64,000 bases of DNA, from contig NZ_VYQE01000005.1 in the NCBI RefSeq assembly GCF_008710275.1, positions 62,001 through 126,000 on the forward strand. Direction: 5' to 3'. Below are positions 27,043-37,168 of this stretch, piece after piece. The stretch comes from Histidinibacterium aquaticum (GTDB taxonomy: Bacteria > Pseudomonadota > Alphaproteobacteria > Rhodobacterales > Rhodobacteraceae). A program made the translations under genes and the position numbers. How positions within the stretch are numbered: position 1 is the stretch's first letter; every line of letters starts with the position of its first letter. The notes beneath the pieces are model-generated. The model made no database searches. It was given only the letters and a program-made list of their open reading frames with translations, and was not told the origin of the DNA.

Positions 27043-27696
27043 ATGGCACTTCGCATCAACGACGAGATTCCTGACCTGACCGTCAACACCGACCAGGGTG
27101 AATTCTCGCTTCATGACTGGGTCGACGACAGCTGGGCGATCATCTTTTCGCACCCGAAGGATTTCACGCCCGTCTGCACCACCGAGTTCGGCGCCGTGGC
27201 GCAGCTGGACGAAGAGTGGAAGAAGCGCGGCGTTAAGGTGCTCGGCGTCTCCGTCGACGGCGTGCAGGACCACGTAAAGTGGAAGTCCGACATCAAGACC
27301 GCCGGCGGAGCCGAGGCGACGTTCCCGATCGTGGCGGATGACGGCCTCGAGGTCTCCAAGGCCTTCGACATGCTGCCCGCCGAGGCCTACCTCCCCGACG
27401 GCCGCACCCCGGCCGACAGCGCGACCGTCCGCTCGGTCTTCATCATCGGGCCGGACAAGAAGCTGAAGCTGACGATGACCTACCCCATGACGGTGGGCCG
27501 GAACTTCGCCGAGGTTCTGCGGGCCGTCGACGCGCTGCAGACCTCCACCAAGGAAGGCGTCGCGACGCCCGCCGACTGGGTACCCGGCCAGGACGTCATC
27601 GTGCCGGTGGCCGTCTCCGACGAGGACGCGATTGCCAAGTACGGGTCGATCGACACGGTGCTGCCCTACCTCCGCAAGGCCAAGCTGCCGGCGTAA
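27043..27696 (+). CDS. 1-Cys peroxiredoxin (Prx6 type)
   Basis: A 217-residue peroxiredoxin. The peroxidatic Cys45 is in HPKDFTPVCTTEFG, the conserved Arg in RSVFIIGPDKK, and the long C-terminal domain (DALQTSTKEGVATPADW...) is that of the Prx6/AhpC2-like group. No other Cys is present, so it is a true 1-Cys enzyme needing an external thiol. ATG 27043 follows GGAGGACGACGAC. A terminator follows at 27714. Confidence 0.95.
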   Translation: MALRINDEIPDLTVNTDQGEFSLHDWVDDSWAIIFSHPKDFTPVCTTEFGAVAQLDEEWKKRGVKVLGVSVDGVQDHVKWKSDIKTAGGAEATFPIVADDGLEVSKAFDMLPAEAYLPDGRTPADSATVRSVFIIGPDKKLKLTMTYPMTVGRNFAEVLRAVDALQTSTKEGVATPADWVPGQDVIVPVAVSDEDAIAKYGSIDTVLPYLRKAKLPA

Positions 27697-27713
27697 AGGA
27701 ACAGAAGCTCAAC

Positions 27714-27748
27714 AAGGAGGGCCGGTCCTGCAGGGGCCGGCCCCTTTC
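27714..27748. terminator. Bidirectional terminator-like hairpin
   Basis: GGGCCGG (27719-27725) pairs with CCGGCCC (27737-27743), flanked by AAGG and CCTTT. It lies between the convergent peroxiredoxin and L,D-transpeptidase genes and can serve both. Confidence 0.7.
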
Positions 27749-27754
27749 ATGCGG

Positions 27755-28330
27755 TCAGGAAACGTGGACCGGCGTGCCGACCGGGGCGCGCGCGTAGAGG
27801 TCCATCATGTGCTCGTTCACCAGCCTCAGGCACCCCGAGGAGAACGACCGGCCCATGGTCCATGGCTGCGGCGTCCCGTGGATGCGGAAGAGCGTGTCGC
27901 GCCCGTCGCGGTAGAGATAGAGCGCCGCCGCCCCGAGCGGGTTCATCGGGTGACCCCCGGGCAGCCCGGCGCTGAACTGGCCGTACACCTCCGGCTCCAT
28001 CCGGATCATGTTGCGGGTGGGCATCCAGCTCGGCTGGATGGCCTTTCGGGCAACGACGGCGGTGCCCCGGAAGGCCCGGCCCGCCGCGCCGATGGCGATG
28101 GTGTAGCGGATCGCCCGGCCGGGGCTGTCGATCCAGTAGAGCCGCCGCTGTTCGTTGGAAGCATAGATCGCCCCGACGGTCAGCGCCGGATCGACGTCGA
28201 TCCACCGCGGCCTGTGCTTGAGCGGGACCCGGTAGTTGGAGGCGCTCAAGGTCTCCGATGCCACGGGCGCACCCGTGGCCACTGCCCCCGCGGCAAGCGC
28301 GGAGAGCAACAGCTCTCTTCTCTGAATCAT
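27755..28330 (-). CDS. Secreted L,D-transpeptidase (first of three neighbouring paralogues)
   Basis: A 191-residue YkuD-domain protein. The N-terminus MIQRRELLLSALAAGAVATGAP is a Tat-like signal with twin Arg. His151 in FRIHGTPQPW and Cys167 in SSGCLRLVN form the active site. It probably makes 3-3 cross-links or anchors outer-membrane proteins to peptidoglycan. It is the last of three paralogues reading leftward, has a separate 214-base upstream gap, and is the most divergent of the three. Confidence 0.92.
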   Translation of the reverse strand: MIQRRELLLSALAAGAVATGAPVASETLSASNYRVPLKHRPRWIDVDPALTVGAIYASNEQRRLYWIDSPGRAIRYTIAIGAAGRAFRGTAVVARKAIQPSWMPTRNMIRMEPEVYGQFSAGLPGGHPMNPLGAAALYLYRDGRDTLFRIHGTPQPWTMGRSFSSGCLRLVNEHMMDLYARAPVGTPVHVS

Positions 28331-28472
28331 CTGCCCTACCTCTGGCGTTCGGCTTTTTGTTTGCCTGAATTCATAGCACCTAGCAGGTGCAGATGAACGA
28401 AGCCTTAACGTCCGGGGGAGGGGCCCGGCGGCGAGTGTTGCCGGAGTGCTTCAGGCCCAGTGCGGACAAACG

Positions 28473-28504
28473 CCAAGGCCGCTCGCAATCGCGAACGGCC
28501 TTGG
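28473..28504 (-). terminator. Hairpin terminator downstream of the middle L,D-transpeptidase
   Basis: CCAAGGCCG (28473-28481) pairs with CGGCCTTGG (28496-28504); on the minus strand it is followed by CGTTTG. The T-run is short, so termination efficiency is uncertain. Confidence 0.6.
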
Positions 28505-28544
28505 AAAACGGGCAATCGGTCCGTGGTGACGATCCGCGCCGGAA

Positions 28545-29096
28545 TCAGTGCGCGACGACGCTCGCGCCGACGTTCACCCGCTCGTAGAGGTCGATAACGT
28601 CCTCGTTGAACATGCGGATGCAGCCGTTCGAGGAGGACAGGCCGACGGTCCAGGGCTGCGGCGTCCCGTGGATCCGGTAGAGCGTGTCCCGCCCGCCCTC
28701 GTAGAGGTAGAGCGCGCGCGCCCCGAGGGGGTTGTCCGGCCCGCCCGGCACGCCGCCGGCGAACTGGCGGTACTTCTCCGGCTCGCGGGCGATCATGTTG
28801 GAGGTCGGCGTCCAGGACGGCCACTCGCGCTTCTGGCCGATCGTCAACGTCCCGTCGAACTGCATCCCGAGCTGGCCTACGCCGATCTTGTAGGCGACCG
28901 CCTGCATCCCCGGCAGGATGAAGTACAGGTTGTGCGACTGCCGGTAGAGGTGGATGTCGCCCGGGGTCAGCGGCGTGTTCAGCTCGACGATCTCGCGGCG
29001 CATGTCCGGCGGTATCTGCACCGGAGCCTGGGCGATGGCCGGAGCGGCGAGGAGCGACGCCCCCGCGGAGGACAGGAAAGTACGGCGGTTCAGCAT
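28545..29096 (-). CDS. Secreted L,D-transpeptidase (second paralogue)
   Basis: A 183-residue YkuD-domain protein with a Tat-type signal MLNRRTFLSSAGASLLAAPA and cleavage near AIAQ-AP. Active-site residues are His143 in RIHGTPQPW and Cys159 in SSNGCIRMFN. The conserved segment GGPDNPLGARALYLY is shared with the two neighbours. It lies 48 bases downstream of the third paralogue, so these two are probably co-transcribed. Confidence 0.93.
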   Translation of the reverse strand: MLNRRTFLSSAGASLLAAPAIAQAPVQIPPDMRREIVELNTPLTPGDIHLYRQSHNLYFILPGMQAVAYKIGVGQLGMQFDGTLTIGQKREWPSWTPTSNMIAREPEKYRQFAGGVPGGPDNPLGARALYLYEGGRDTLYRIHGTPQPWTVGLSSSNGCIRMFNEDVIDLYERVNVGASVVAH

Positions 29097-29144
29097 GTGA
29101 CGGTTCCCCCAGGAAGAGAGGCGCCGCAGATGCGGCGCCCCGGT

Positions 29145-29720
29145 TCAGAGCAGCTTGACCGGGGTGCCCTGCGGCACCTGGTCGTAGAGGTGGATGATGT
29201 GGCTGTTGACCAGCCGGACGCAGCCGTTCGAGACGCGCCGGCCGATGGTGTTGGGCAGCGTGGTGCCGTGGATGCGCAGGAAGGTGTCCCCGCGCTGCGG
29301 CTGGAAGAGGTAGAGCGCGCGCGCGCCGAGCGGATTGTCGGGGCCGCCGGGCATGCCGTCGGCGTATTGCTCGTAGGCTGCCGGATCGCGCTCGATCATC
29401 TCGTCGGTCGGCGTCCAGGCAGGCCACTCCTTCTTGGCGCCGACATAGAATTCGCCGGTCTCGTAGAGCCCGGCGCGGCCGATGCCGACGGAATAGCGGA
29501 TCACCCGGCCGTCGCCCGACGGCAGGGACCAGTACAGACCGAAGTCCTGCGGGAAGACGTGGATCGTGCCGGGTGGCAGGGGCTCGGCCAGCTGGAACAT
29601 CCTCGGCATCATCTGCGGCGGGAAGACGAAGCTCTCCTGCGCCGAGGCGGGCGCGGGCCCGAGGGACACCGCCGCGCCGGTGGCGAGCGCGGAGGCGATG
29701 AAGGAACGTCGGTTCAGCAT
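29145..29720 (-). CDS. Secreted L,D-transpeptidase (third paralogue)
   Basis: A 191-residue YkuD-domain protein with a Tat-type signal MLNRRSFIASALATGAAVSL and likely cleavage near ASAQ-ES. His151 in RIHGTTLPNT and Cys167 in VSNGCVRLVN form the catalytic pair. The start shares MLNRRxF with the second paralogue, which supports recent duplication. I chose the ATG at 29720; an in-frame start 17 codons upstream would disrupt the signal peptide. Confidence 0.93.
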   Translation of the reverse strand: MLNRRSFIASALATGAAVSLGPAPASAQESFVFPPQMMPRMFQLAEPLPPGTIHVFPQDFGLYWSLPSGDGRVIRYSVGIGRAGLYETGEFYVGAKKEWPAWTPTDEMIERDPAAYEQYADGMPGGPDNPLGARALYLFQPQRGDTFLRIHGTTLPNTIGRRVSNGCVRLVNSHIIHLYDQVPQGTPVKLL

Positions 29721-29881
29721 TGGCGGCTCATCTGTTCGTCGGATTCGGATAATGGTGAGACGGCTCCCCAACTCGGAACCGAGGCATAAGGTAGCCCCTG
29801 ACCTTGCGGGAAGCCAATTCGTCCACGGCGCACGGCTTTGTGAGAGTCGCGCAAATGTCGCAGCGCCCTGTCCGGAAACGT

Positions 29882-29916
29882 AAAAGGGCCCCGGCGGACT
29901 GGCCGGGGCCCCTTTT
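29882..29916. terminator. Strong bidirectional terminator after pnp
   Basis: AAAAGGGCCCCGGC (29882-29895) pairs with GGCCGGGGCCCCTTTT (29901-29916). T-runs flank both sides. It ends the pnp transcript on the minus strand. Confidence 0.85.
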
Positions 29917-29936
29917 CGGTCATGTCGGTCGGAGGA

Positions 29937-32069
<2,133 letters not shown>

Positions 32070-32197
32070 CTGCGTTTTCCTGTCGGGGAGCGCTCCCGGC
32101 GGTCCGGGTCTCCCGTGTCAATGGCGGCCCCATTGCCGCCGACCCCATCATCATCCCATGCGCCGGGGTCAGGGCGTCACGTCTCAGATGGGCTGCC

Positions 32198-32225
32198 GTT
32201 ATACGAAATCGGCACGATTGGAAAG
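32198..32225 (-). promoter_or_regulatory. Possible pnp promoter
   Basis: On the minus strand CTTTCC, a 16-base spacer and TATAAC stand about 130 bases before the pnp start. Because rpsO is not directly upstream here, pnp needs its own promoter; this is the best sigma-70-like match I saw. The -35 box is weak. Confidence 0.35.
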
Positions 32226-32356
32226 CGGTGCCGCGCTCACGCGGGCGTGTACCGGGATTCGCAATCCGTGACGTTGTGTAAGAGCGAGTGGACAGCGCGT
32301 CGCGCTTAACGATATTGACATTAGTCGCAGGCCCGCGTTCCCAAGGAGCCCCCCGA

Positions 32357-34366
32357 ATGCTGCGGCACCAAAGCCCCCGGCACGATCCCATGAGCTTTCT
32401 CGCCGGCGGCGGCGAGATGGGGCAACGGATCCGCGAGTTCGACTGGGCGAACCATCCGCTCGGTACGCCAGACACATGGCCGCAGCCGCTCCGCTCGGCT
32501 CTGGCGATCTGCCTCAACTCGGCCTTTCCGACCGCCATCTACTGGGGCAGCGAGCTCCGTCTGCTCTACAACGATGCCTGGGCTCCGATCCCCGGACCGC
32601 GCCACCCCGCCGCGCTCGGCGCCCCGGCGCAGGAGGTCTGGTCGGACATCTGGCACGTCATCGAGCCCCAGTTCATCGAGGTCGTCTCGACCGGACGCGG
32701 CCTCTTTCTGGAGGAGCAACTCCTGCCCATGCGCCGCTTCGGCGTCGAGGAAGAGCTCTACTTCAACTACAGCTTCACCCCGATCCGCAGCGAGGACGGC
32801 GGCATCGTCGGCATCTTCAACAGCGGAAACGAGGTCACGAACACGGTGGTCTCGCGCCGCCACAACCAGCTGCTGCTGGAGGTCAACGATGCCTTCCGCG
32901 CCGCGCCGGACGCCTCTTCGGCCCTGGACCGGACCCTGGCGATCATCGGCGAGAAGCTCGACGTGGAGCGCGTCGGCCTGCGCGCCGCGACCTTGCACGA
33001 CAGCGGGGATGGGCTGCCGATCATCGCCGAATGGACCGCGCCGGGCGTCACGCCTATCGGCGGCAACGTTCCCAGCCGGAGCCTCGGCCCCGCGGTGCTG
33101 GACACGCTGTCGGCCGGACGGGTAGTGCAGATCGATACCGCGGCAGAGGCCTACGATCCGGAAGCGGCCGAGACGTTGAGGCGGCTCGGCGTCTCGGCGT
33201 CCCTCAGCATGCCGTGGATCGTGGACGACAAGCTCACGGCGGTGCTTTTCCTGCACTCTATCGAGCCGCGGCACTGGACCAACCTGGAGATCGCCACGGT
33301 CGAGAAGGTCCTCGACAAGGCGATGAACCTGGCCGAGCGGGAGCGGGCGCTGGCCCGCGAGCGGACCCTCGCGCGCGAGGTCGACCACAGGGCCCGGAAC
33401 CTCATGGGCGTGATCCAGTCCATTGTCCGGATGACGTCCGCGCCCGACGTTGCCGGCCTCAAGTCCAAGCTCCTCGAACGGATCAGCGCGCTCTCGCGGA
33501 CCCACTCGATCCTGTCGTCGAACCGCTGGGACGAGATCTCGCTCGCCGACCTGGTCGACCAGGAGATCGCGCCGTACGCGAGCGGTGCGCCTGAGGCGGT
33601 CTGGGTCTCCGGGCCGAGCATGACCCTCGACGCCGGCCGCACGCAGTCGATCGGCCTCGTGATCCACGAGCTCGCCACGAACGCCGCCAAGTACGGCGCC
33701 CTGCGCGACCCCGGCGGACGGCTGGAGGTCACCTGGTCCTCCGATGCCGAAGCCGAGCTACGGCTGCTCTGGCGCGAGGATGTTCCCGGACTGGAGACGG
33801 CCGAGAGTGGGTCCGAACAGAGCGGCTTCGGGTCCATGCTGCTGCGGCGCGTCGCCGAGGATCACCTGGGCGGGACGTTGTCGCGCCGGCAGGTCGGCAC
33901 CGTCCTGAGCTACGAACTCACCATACCCACCAACCGCTCCGCGCCGGAGCCGACACACTCCGAGCCGCTCGCCGATCCAGCCCGGCCCGAACCCGGCGGA
34001 CCGCCTTCGATCCTGATCGTCGAAGACGAATCCGTGGTCGCGATGGACATGGCCGAGATGGCGCGGGACCTGGGCTACTCGGTCTTCGAGATCGCGTCCT
34101 CCGTCGATTCCGGCCTCGCTGCCGTCGCCGAGCGGCTGCCGGACATCGCGCTCCTCGACGTCGACCTGAAGGGCCGGTCTTCCCTGCCGATCGCCGAGAG
34201 GCTGCGGGGGCTTGGCGTGCCGGTCCTTCTCGCCACGGGCTACGACCTCGACAACGACGCGGGGCATCCGGCCAGTGGGTTCCCGCGCATCACGAAGCCG
34301 ATCAGCGAGGCCGAACTGGCCTGGCATCTCGAGGAGCTGCGGCTGACGGAGACGGAGCGCGCCTGA
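32357..34366 (+). CDS. HWE-family sensor histidine kinase with C-terminal receiver domain
   Basis: A 669-residue hybrid. An N-terminal PAS-like region (about 15-160), a GAF-like region (about 175-325), then the HWE kinase: phospho-acceptor His344 in REVDHRARNLMGVIQSIV, N-box VIHELATNAAKYGAL and the defining WxE in LRLLWRED. The C-terminal receiver (about 550-665) has acidic VEDESVV and phospho-acceptor Asp601 in ALLDVDLKGR. There is no transmembrane segment, so it is cytoplasmic, possibly a light, redox or general-stress sensor. ATG 32357 follows AAGGAG. Confidence 0.88.
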   Translation: MLRHQSPRHDPMSFLAGGGEMGQRIREFDWANHPLGTPDTWPQPLRSALAICLNSAFPTAIYWGSELRLLYNDAWAPIPGPRHPAALGAPAQEVWSDIWHVIEPQFIEVVSTGRGLFLEEQLLPMRRFGVEEELYFNYSFTPIRSEDGGIVGIFNSGNEVTNTVVSRRHNQLLLEVNDAFRAAPDASSALDRTLAIIGEKLDVERVGLRAATLHDSGDGLPIIAEWTAPGVTPIGGNVPSRSLGPAVLDTLSAGRVVQIDTAAEAYDPEAAETLRRLGVSASLSMPWIVDDKLTAVLFLHSIEPRHWTNLEIATVEKVLDKAMNLAERERALARERTLAREVDHRARNLMGVIQSIVRMTSAPDVAGLKSKLLERISALSRTHSILSSNRWDEISLADLVDQEIAPYASGAPEAVWVSGPSMTLDAGRTQSIGLVIHELATNAAKYGALRDPGGRLEVTWSSDAEAELRLLWREDVPGLETAESGSEQSGFGSMLLRRVAEDHLGGTLSRRQVGTVLSYELTIPTNRSAPEPTHSEPLADPARPEPGGPPSILIVEDESVVAMDMAEMARDLGYSVFEIASSVDSGLAAVAERLPDIALLDVDLKGRSSLPIAERLRGLGVPVLLATGYDLDNDAGHPASGFPRITKPISEAELAWHLEELRLTETERA

Positions 34367-34369
34367 CGT

Positions 34370-35329
34370 TCAGAAGACGGCGTGGTCGCCCCTGTCGTCC
34401 GCGACCTCTCCGCTCAGCATCCTCGCATAGTGGTCGCGCAGCGTCTCTGTCCCGTATTCCGGCGTTGCGTCGGCGTCGTACCGGCCGGTAGCGGGATCGA
34501 GCAGCAGCATGGACTCGGTCGCGTAGTAGCGACCGATCCGGGCGAGTTCCGCTTTCGCCTTGAGGTTCGATGACAGGCGACCGCCCACGTCCAGCCCTAA
34601 GACGATCCCGTCGAGGAGGCGGTGTGGCACGCGGCGAAAGCGCGGTGGCTCTCCGGTCAGTTCGAACAGCATCTCGCCCTGGGCGCGGGGCGTGAGGGCA
34701 GGGCCGGGCCCGCCCACCGGTAGTATGGCGTCGCGCTTCGCGGGATCCGTCAGGCAGTCGACGAGAAACCGCGCGAGGTCGTTGTCCGATATAGGTTTGC
34801 AGGCCGTGGCCTCGCCGTCGCCAAAGATCAGGTAGGGCCGTCCGGCCCGGACGCGTTCGACCTGCCCGGAGAGGGACTTGAAGAAGGCCGTGGGACGGAC
34901 GATCGAATAGCGAAGGCCGGACCGAACAAGGGCGTCCTCGGCGGCGAGCTTGGCCTCTTGGAAAGCGAGCCGGGGTTTCTGGACGCAGATCGCGGACAGC
35001 AGGACGAAATGGCCCACGCCGGCCTCCCGGCCGGCCTCGAAGGCGGCCACCGTGGCGCCGTGATCGATGGCCCAGGCTTCCTCCGGGGCGCCGGTCCGCG
35101 ACGCCATGCAGGAGATGACGGCGTCCGCCCCTTCCATGACCTCTCTCAGCGCCGCCCTGTCGGTGATCTCCATCCTCCGCACCTCGGCGCTCTCGGGGAG
35201 TTGCGCCCGGCTCCCGGGACGCAACACGCAGCGCGCCTCGTGGCCCGAGGCGGTAAGCGCGGCCGCGGTCGCGCGGCCCATCGTTCCGCTCGCCCCGAGG
35301 AGCACGACCTTCAATCTCTCGCCGGTCAT
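34370..35329 (-). CDS. bciA: 3,8-divinyl (proto)chlorophyllide 8-vinyl reductase BciA-like
   Basis: A 319-residue NAD(P)H-dependent NmrA-like reductase. The nucleotide motif is VVLLGASGTMGRATAAAL. Segments AVISCMASRTGAPEEAW, VLLSAICVQKPRLAFQEAK, YSIVRPTAFFKSLSGQVERV and the C-terminal ERGDHAVF-like DDRGDHAVF match BciA as I know it, so I regard it as the 8-vinyl reductase of bacteriochlorophyll synthesis. The gene is isolated from any photosynthesis cluster visible here. ATG 35329 follows GGGAGG. It converges with the HWE kinase gene. Confidence 0.85.
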   Translation of the reverse strand: MTGERLKVVLLGASGTMGRATAAALTASGHEARCVLRPGSRAQLPESAEVRRMEITDRAALREVMEGADAVISCMASRTGAPEEAWAIDHGATVAAFEAGREAGVGHFVLLSAICVQKPRLAFQEAKLAAEDALVRSGLRYSIVRPTAFFKSLSGQVERVRAGRPYLIFGDGEATACKPISDNDLARFLVDCLTDPAKRDAILPVGGPGPALTPRAQGEMLFELTGEPPRFRRVPHRLLDGIVLGLDVGGRLSSNLKAKAELARIGRYYATESMLLLDPATGRYDADATPEYGTETLRDHYARMLSGEVADDRGDHAVF

Positions 35330-35369
35330 CCTGCCTCCCGCTGATATGCCGCGCTCCGCTTCGGCCGCG

Positions 35370-35846
35370 CTAGACCGCGTGAAGCCAGCCGTTGACGAGG
35401 TCGGCGTTGCGCTGCGCGCCGCCGCCCGGTGTGTACTGCTTGGGAAACCGGATATCCTCGCCGGAAGCGGTCCTGACGACCATCCTGTGCCGCTCGGGCT
35501 TGCCGTTCTCCGTCGGCGATAGCGTGTCGACCTCCGCGCCGCGGACGGCACGGAGCGAGCAGATCGTCTCCGAGTCGCCGAAGATGGTCTGCACCCGCTT
35601 GCGCACCACGCCGCCCGGTCGGTCGAAGACCAGCTGGGTGCGGCGGACGAAGACATAGAAGACCGGCAGCAGGACGAGAGCGCCGACAGCGATCACGCCC
35701 ACCCCGAAGATGACCCGGTCGAGAGCGAAGATGCAGTAGAGCCCGCCCACAAACGGAAGGGCGAACGTTCCGAGCAGAAGTGCGGCGACTCCCCACGGCG
35801 TCTCTTCGAAGACGAGCAGGTCGTCCGAGTTTTCCGAAGTTTTCAT
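35370..35846 (-). CDS. Hypothetical small membrane protein
   Basis: A 158-residue protein of unknown function. The N-terminus is polar (MKTSENSDDLLVFEETPWG), followed by two hydrophobic segments (about 18-40 and 47-68) and a soluble C-terminal domain (about 75-158) rich in beta-like patterns with QLVFDRPGGVVRKRVQTIFGDS. An alternative upstream start adds 12 residues; I kept the ATG at 35846. It lies between rpsO and bciA-like on the same strand, 40 bases before the latter. Confidence 0.65.
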   Translation of the reverse strand: MKTSENSDDLLVFEETPWGVAALLLGTFALPFVGGLYCIFALDRVIFGVGVIAVGALVLLPVFYVFVRRTQLVFDRPGGVVRKRVQTIFGDSETICSLRAVRGAEVDTLSPTENGKPERHRMVVRTASGEDIRFPKQYTPGGGAQRNADLVNGWLHAV

Positions 35847-35991
35847 CGCGCGATGGGTGCAAACCCCCGTGCCCATTGTCAATTCGCGTGAGCGCAGGAG
35901 ATCTGTGTCCGCCGGAACGGAACAGCGTTGCGTCGGGCCCTCCTGCCGAGGCGGGAGTCCAGAAAACCGATACTTTTCAGTGGGGTAAGGT

Positions 35992-36011
35992 GCCGTCCAA
36001 ATTTGGACGGC
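35992..36011. repeat. 20-base perfect palindrome
   Basis: The ten bases GCCGTCCAAA at 35992-36001 are followed immediately by their exact reverse complement TTTGGACGGC at 36002-36011, with no loop. It lies just downstream of the rpsO terminator, in the 220-base gap before the membrane-protein gene. A zero-loop palindrome is better suited to binding a dimeric protein than to RNA folding. Confidence 0.75.
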
Positions 36012-36016
36012 TCACG

Positions 36017-36045
36017 AAAAAAGGGGCCGCCGAGGCGACCCCTTT
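36017..36045 (-). terminator. Rho-independent terminator after rpsO
   Basis: On the minus strand AAAGGGGTCGCC and GGCGGCCCCTTTTTT form a GC-rich hairpin with a six-T tail. It lies 20 bases past the rpsO stop. Confidence 0.85.
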
Positions 36046-36066
36046 CCAGAACGGTTCGACCGGTCG

Positions 36067-36336
36067 TCAGCGGCGGATGCCGAGCTTGCCGATCAGGTCA
36101 CGGTAGCGCGCCTCGTCCTTGGCCTTGAGGTAGTCCAGCAGCTTCCGGCGCTGGGCGACCATCTTCAGCAGGCCGCGGCGGCCGTGGTTGTCCTTGGTGT
36201 GGGTCTTGAAGTGCTCGGTCAGGGTCGCGATGCGCGAGGTCATGATCGCGATCTGCACCTCGGGGGAACCGGTGTCGCCCTGCTTGGTGCCGAAATCCTT
36301 GATGAGCTTCTGCTTCTCTTCGACGGTGATCGACAT
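36067..36336 (-). CDS. rpsO: 30S ribosomal protein S15
   Basis: An 89-residue S15 of standard length. Signature segments are [22 protein letters not shown], split here as [11 protein letters not shown], plus [20 protein letters not shown] and the terminal LIGKLGIRR. It binds 16S rRNA in the central domain and represses its own mRNA in many bacteria. AAGGAG precedes the ATG at 36336. A terminator directly follows, so pnp is not co-transcribed with it here. Confidence 0.98.
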   Translation of the reverse strand: MSITVEEKQKLIKDFGTKQGDTGSPEVQIAIMTSRIATLTEHFKTHTKDNHGRRGLLKMVAQRRKLLDYLKAKDEARYRDLIGKLGIRR

Positions 36337-36458
36337 CGGGGTCTCCTTCATTCGTTCGGGGTCATGGCGCAAGCCGGGATGTCGTCCAGCAGGGCCCTTG
36401 GAGTGAAGCCCGCCCCTTACGCGAGAGCGGGGCAGGACGCAAAGGATTTTTCCGTGCG

Positions 36459-36983
36459 TCAGCTCCAGCGCTCGGGCTGCACCGCGTAACCGATATAGAG
36501 CGGGTGCTTCGGATGCCCCTCCTTGGTCAGCCCCAGGTGATGCAGCGGCCGCCCGGTCTCCTCCAGCACACGGTGCACCTCCGCTCCCCGGTCGAGATAG
36601 GCGCCATGGGTCCCCCAGGCGCAGACGATCTGGTCGCCATGGTCAGGACGAATCCAGTCCCGCGCGCTCTCGGCGATGGCCTCATCGTTATCCGGGCCCA
36701 CCGGGTCCTGGACCCGCCGAAGCTCCTTCGGATCGGTGGCCCGCCAGGCGAAGATGTTGGTCACCCGGAACGCCCCGAACCCCAGCGTCCGCGCGCGCCG
36801 CTCGCAGCGTTCGACCGTCGGATCGTTGCGCAGCTCCGTCGCGGTCGAAGGGTTGAGCATGACGAAGAGCGCCCGCGCGCCCTCGGGATCCCAGGTCCGG
36901 GTGAGCAGGTAACGGTAGTTCTCGCAGGGCGAGTAGACGGCCAGCGACTCGGCGTCGCCCTTGAGGTGCGCACGTTCGATCAT
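36459..36983 (-). CDS. DUF1643 family protein
   Basis: A 174-residue protein with the DUF1643 core: [20 protein letters not shown] near the N-terminus, [20 protein letters not shown] in the middle and [14 protein letters not shown] followed by [17 protein letters not shown]. The biochemical role is unknown. I chose the ATG at 36983, after GAGGGCGG; the frame extends upstream over the operator-like sites, which I consider non-coding. It diverges from the DUF4386 gene. Confidence 0.85.
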   Translation of the reverse strand: MIERAHLKGDAESLAVYSPCENYRYLLTRTWDPEGARALFVMLNPSTATELRNDPTVERCERRARTLGFGAFRVTNIFAWRATDPKELRRVQDPVGPDNDEAIAESARDWIRPDHGDQIVCAWGTHGAYLDRGAEVHRVLEETGRPLHHLGLTKEGHPKHPLYIGYAVQPERWS

Positions 36984-37090
36984 GCCGCCCTCGTAGCTGC
37001 GAGACGCCGCGCGCGAAAGCTCTGAACCGTGGCGGCAGATGTAGAGCACGCAGCGGTTGACGAAGGGGAAAGGAATCGCTTGACGTAGAC

Positions 37091-37133
37091 TTACGTTGTA
37101 AGGTAATGGGTCGACTATAAGCTTACATCGTAA
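37091..37133. promoter_or_regulatory. Paired operator-like sites TTAC-N3-GTAA (DUF1643/DUF4386 gap)
   Basis: TTACgttGTAA at 37091-37101 and TTACatcGTAA at 37123-37133, centres 32 bases apart, stand between divergent DUF1643 and DUF4386 genes. They match the two sites at the tetR locus (20.7 kb) in half-site and spacer length. TATAAG at 37116-37121 may be a -10 element between the two sites. Control by the 20-kb TetR is an inference. Confidence 0.6.
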
Positions 37134-37168
37134 ATGCGCCATCGGCGCCCCCGACCGGAGACCACCTC

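Noticed and set aside
36984-37142. Upstream extension of the DUF1643 protein to 227 residues
   Set aside because: It would run across both operator-like palindromes and has no family similarity; the ATG at 36983 has GAGGGCGG upstream.
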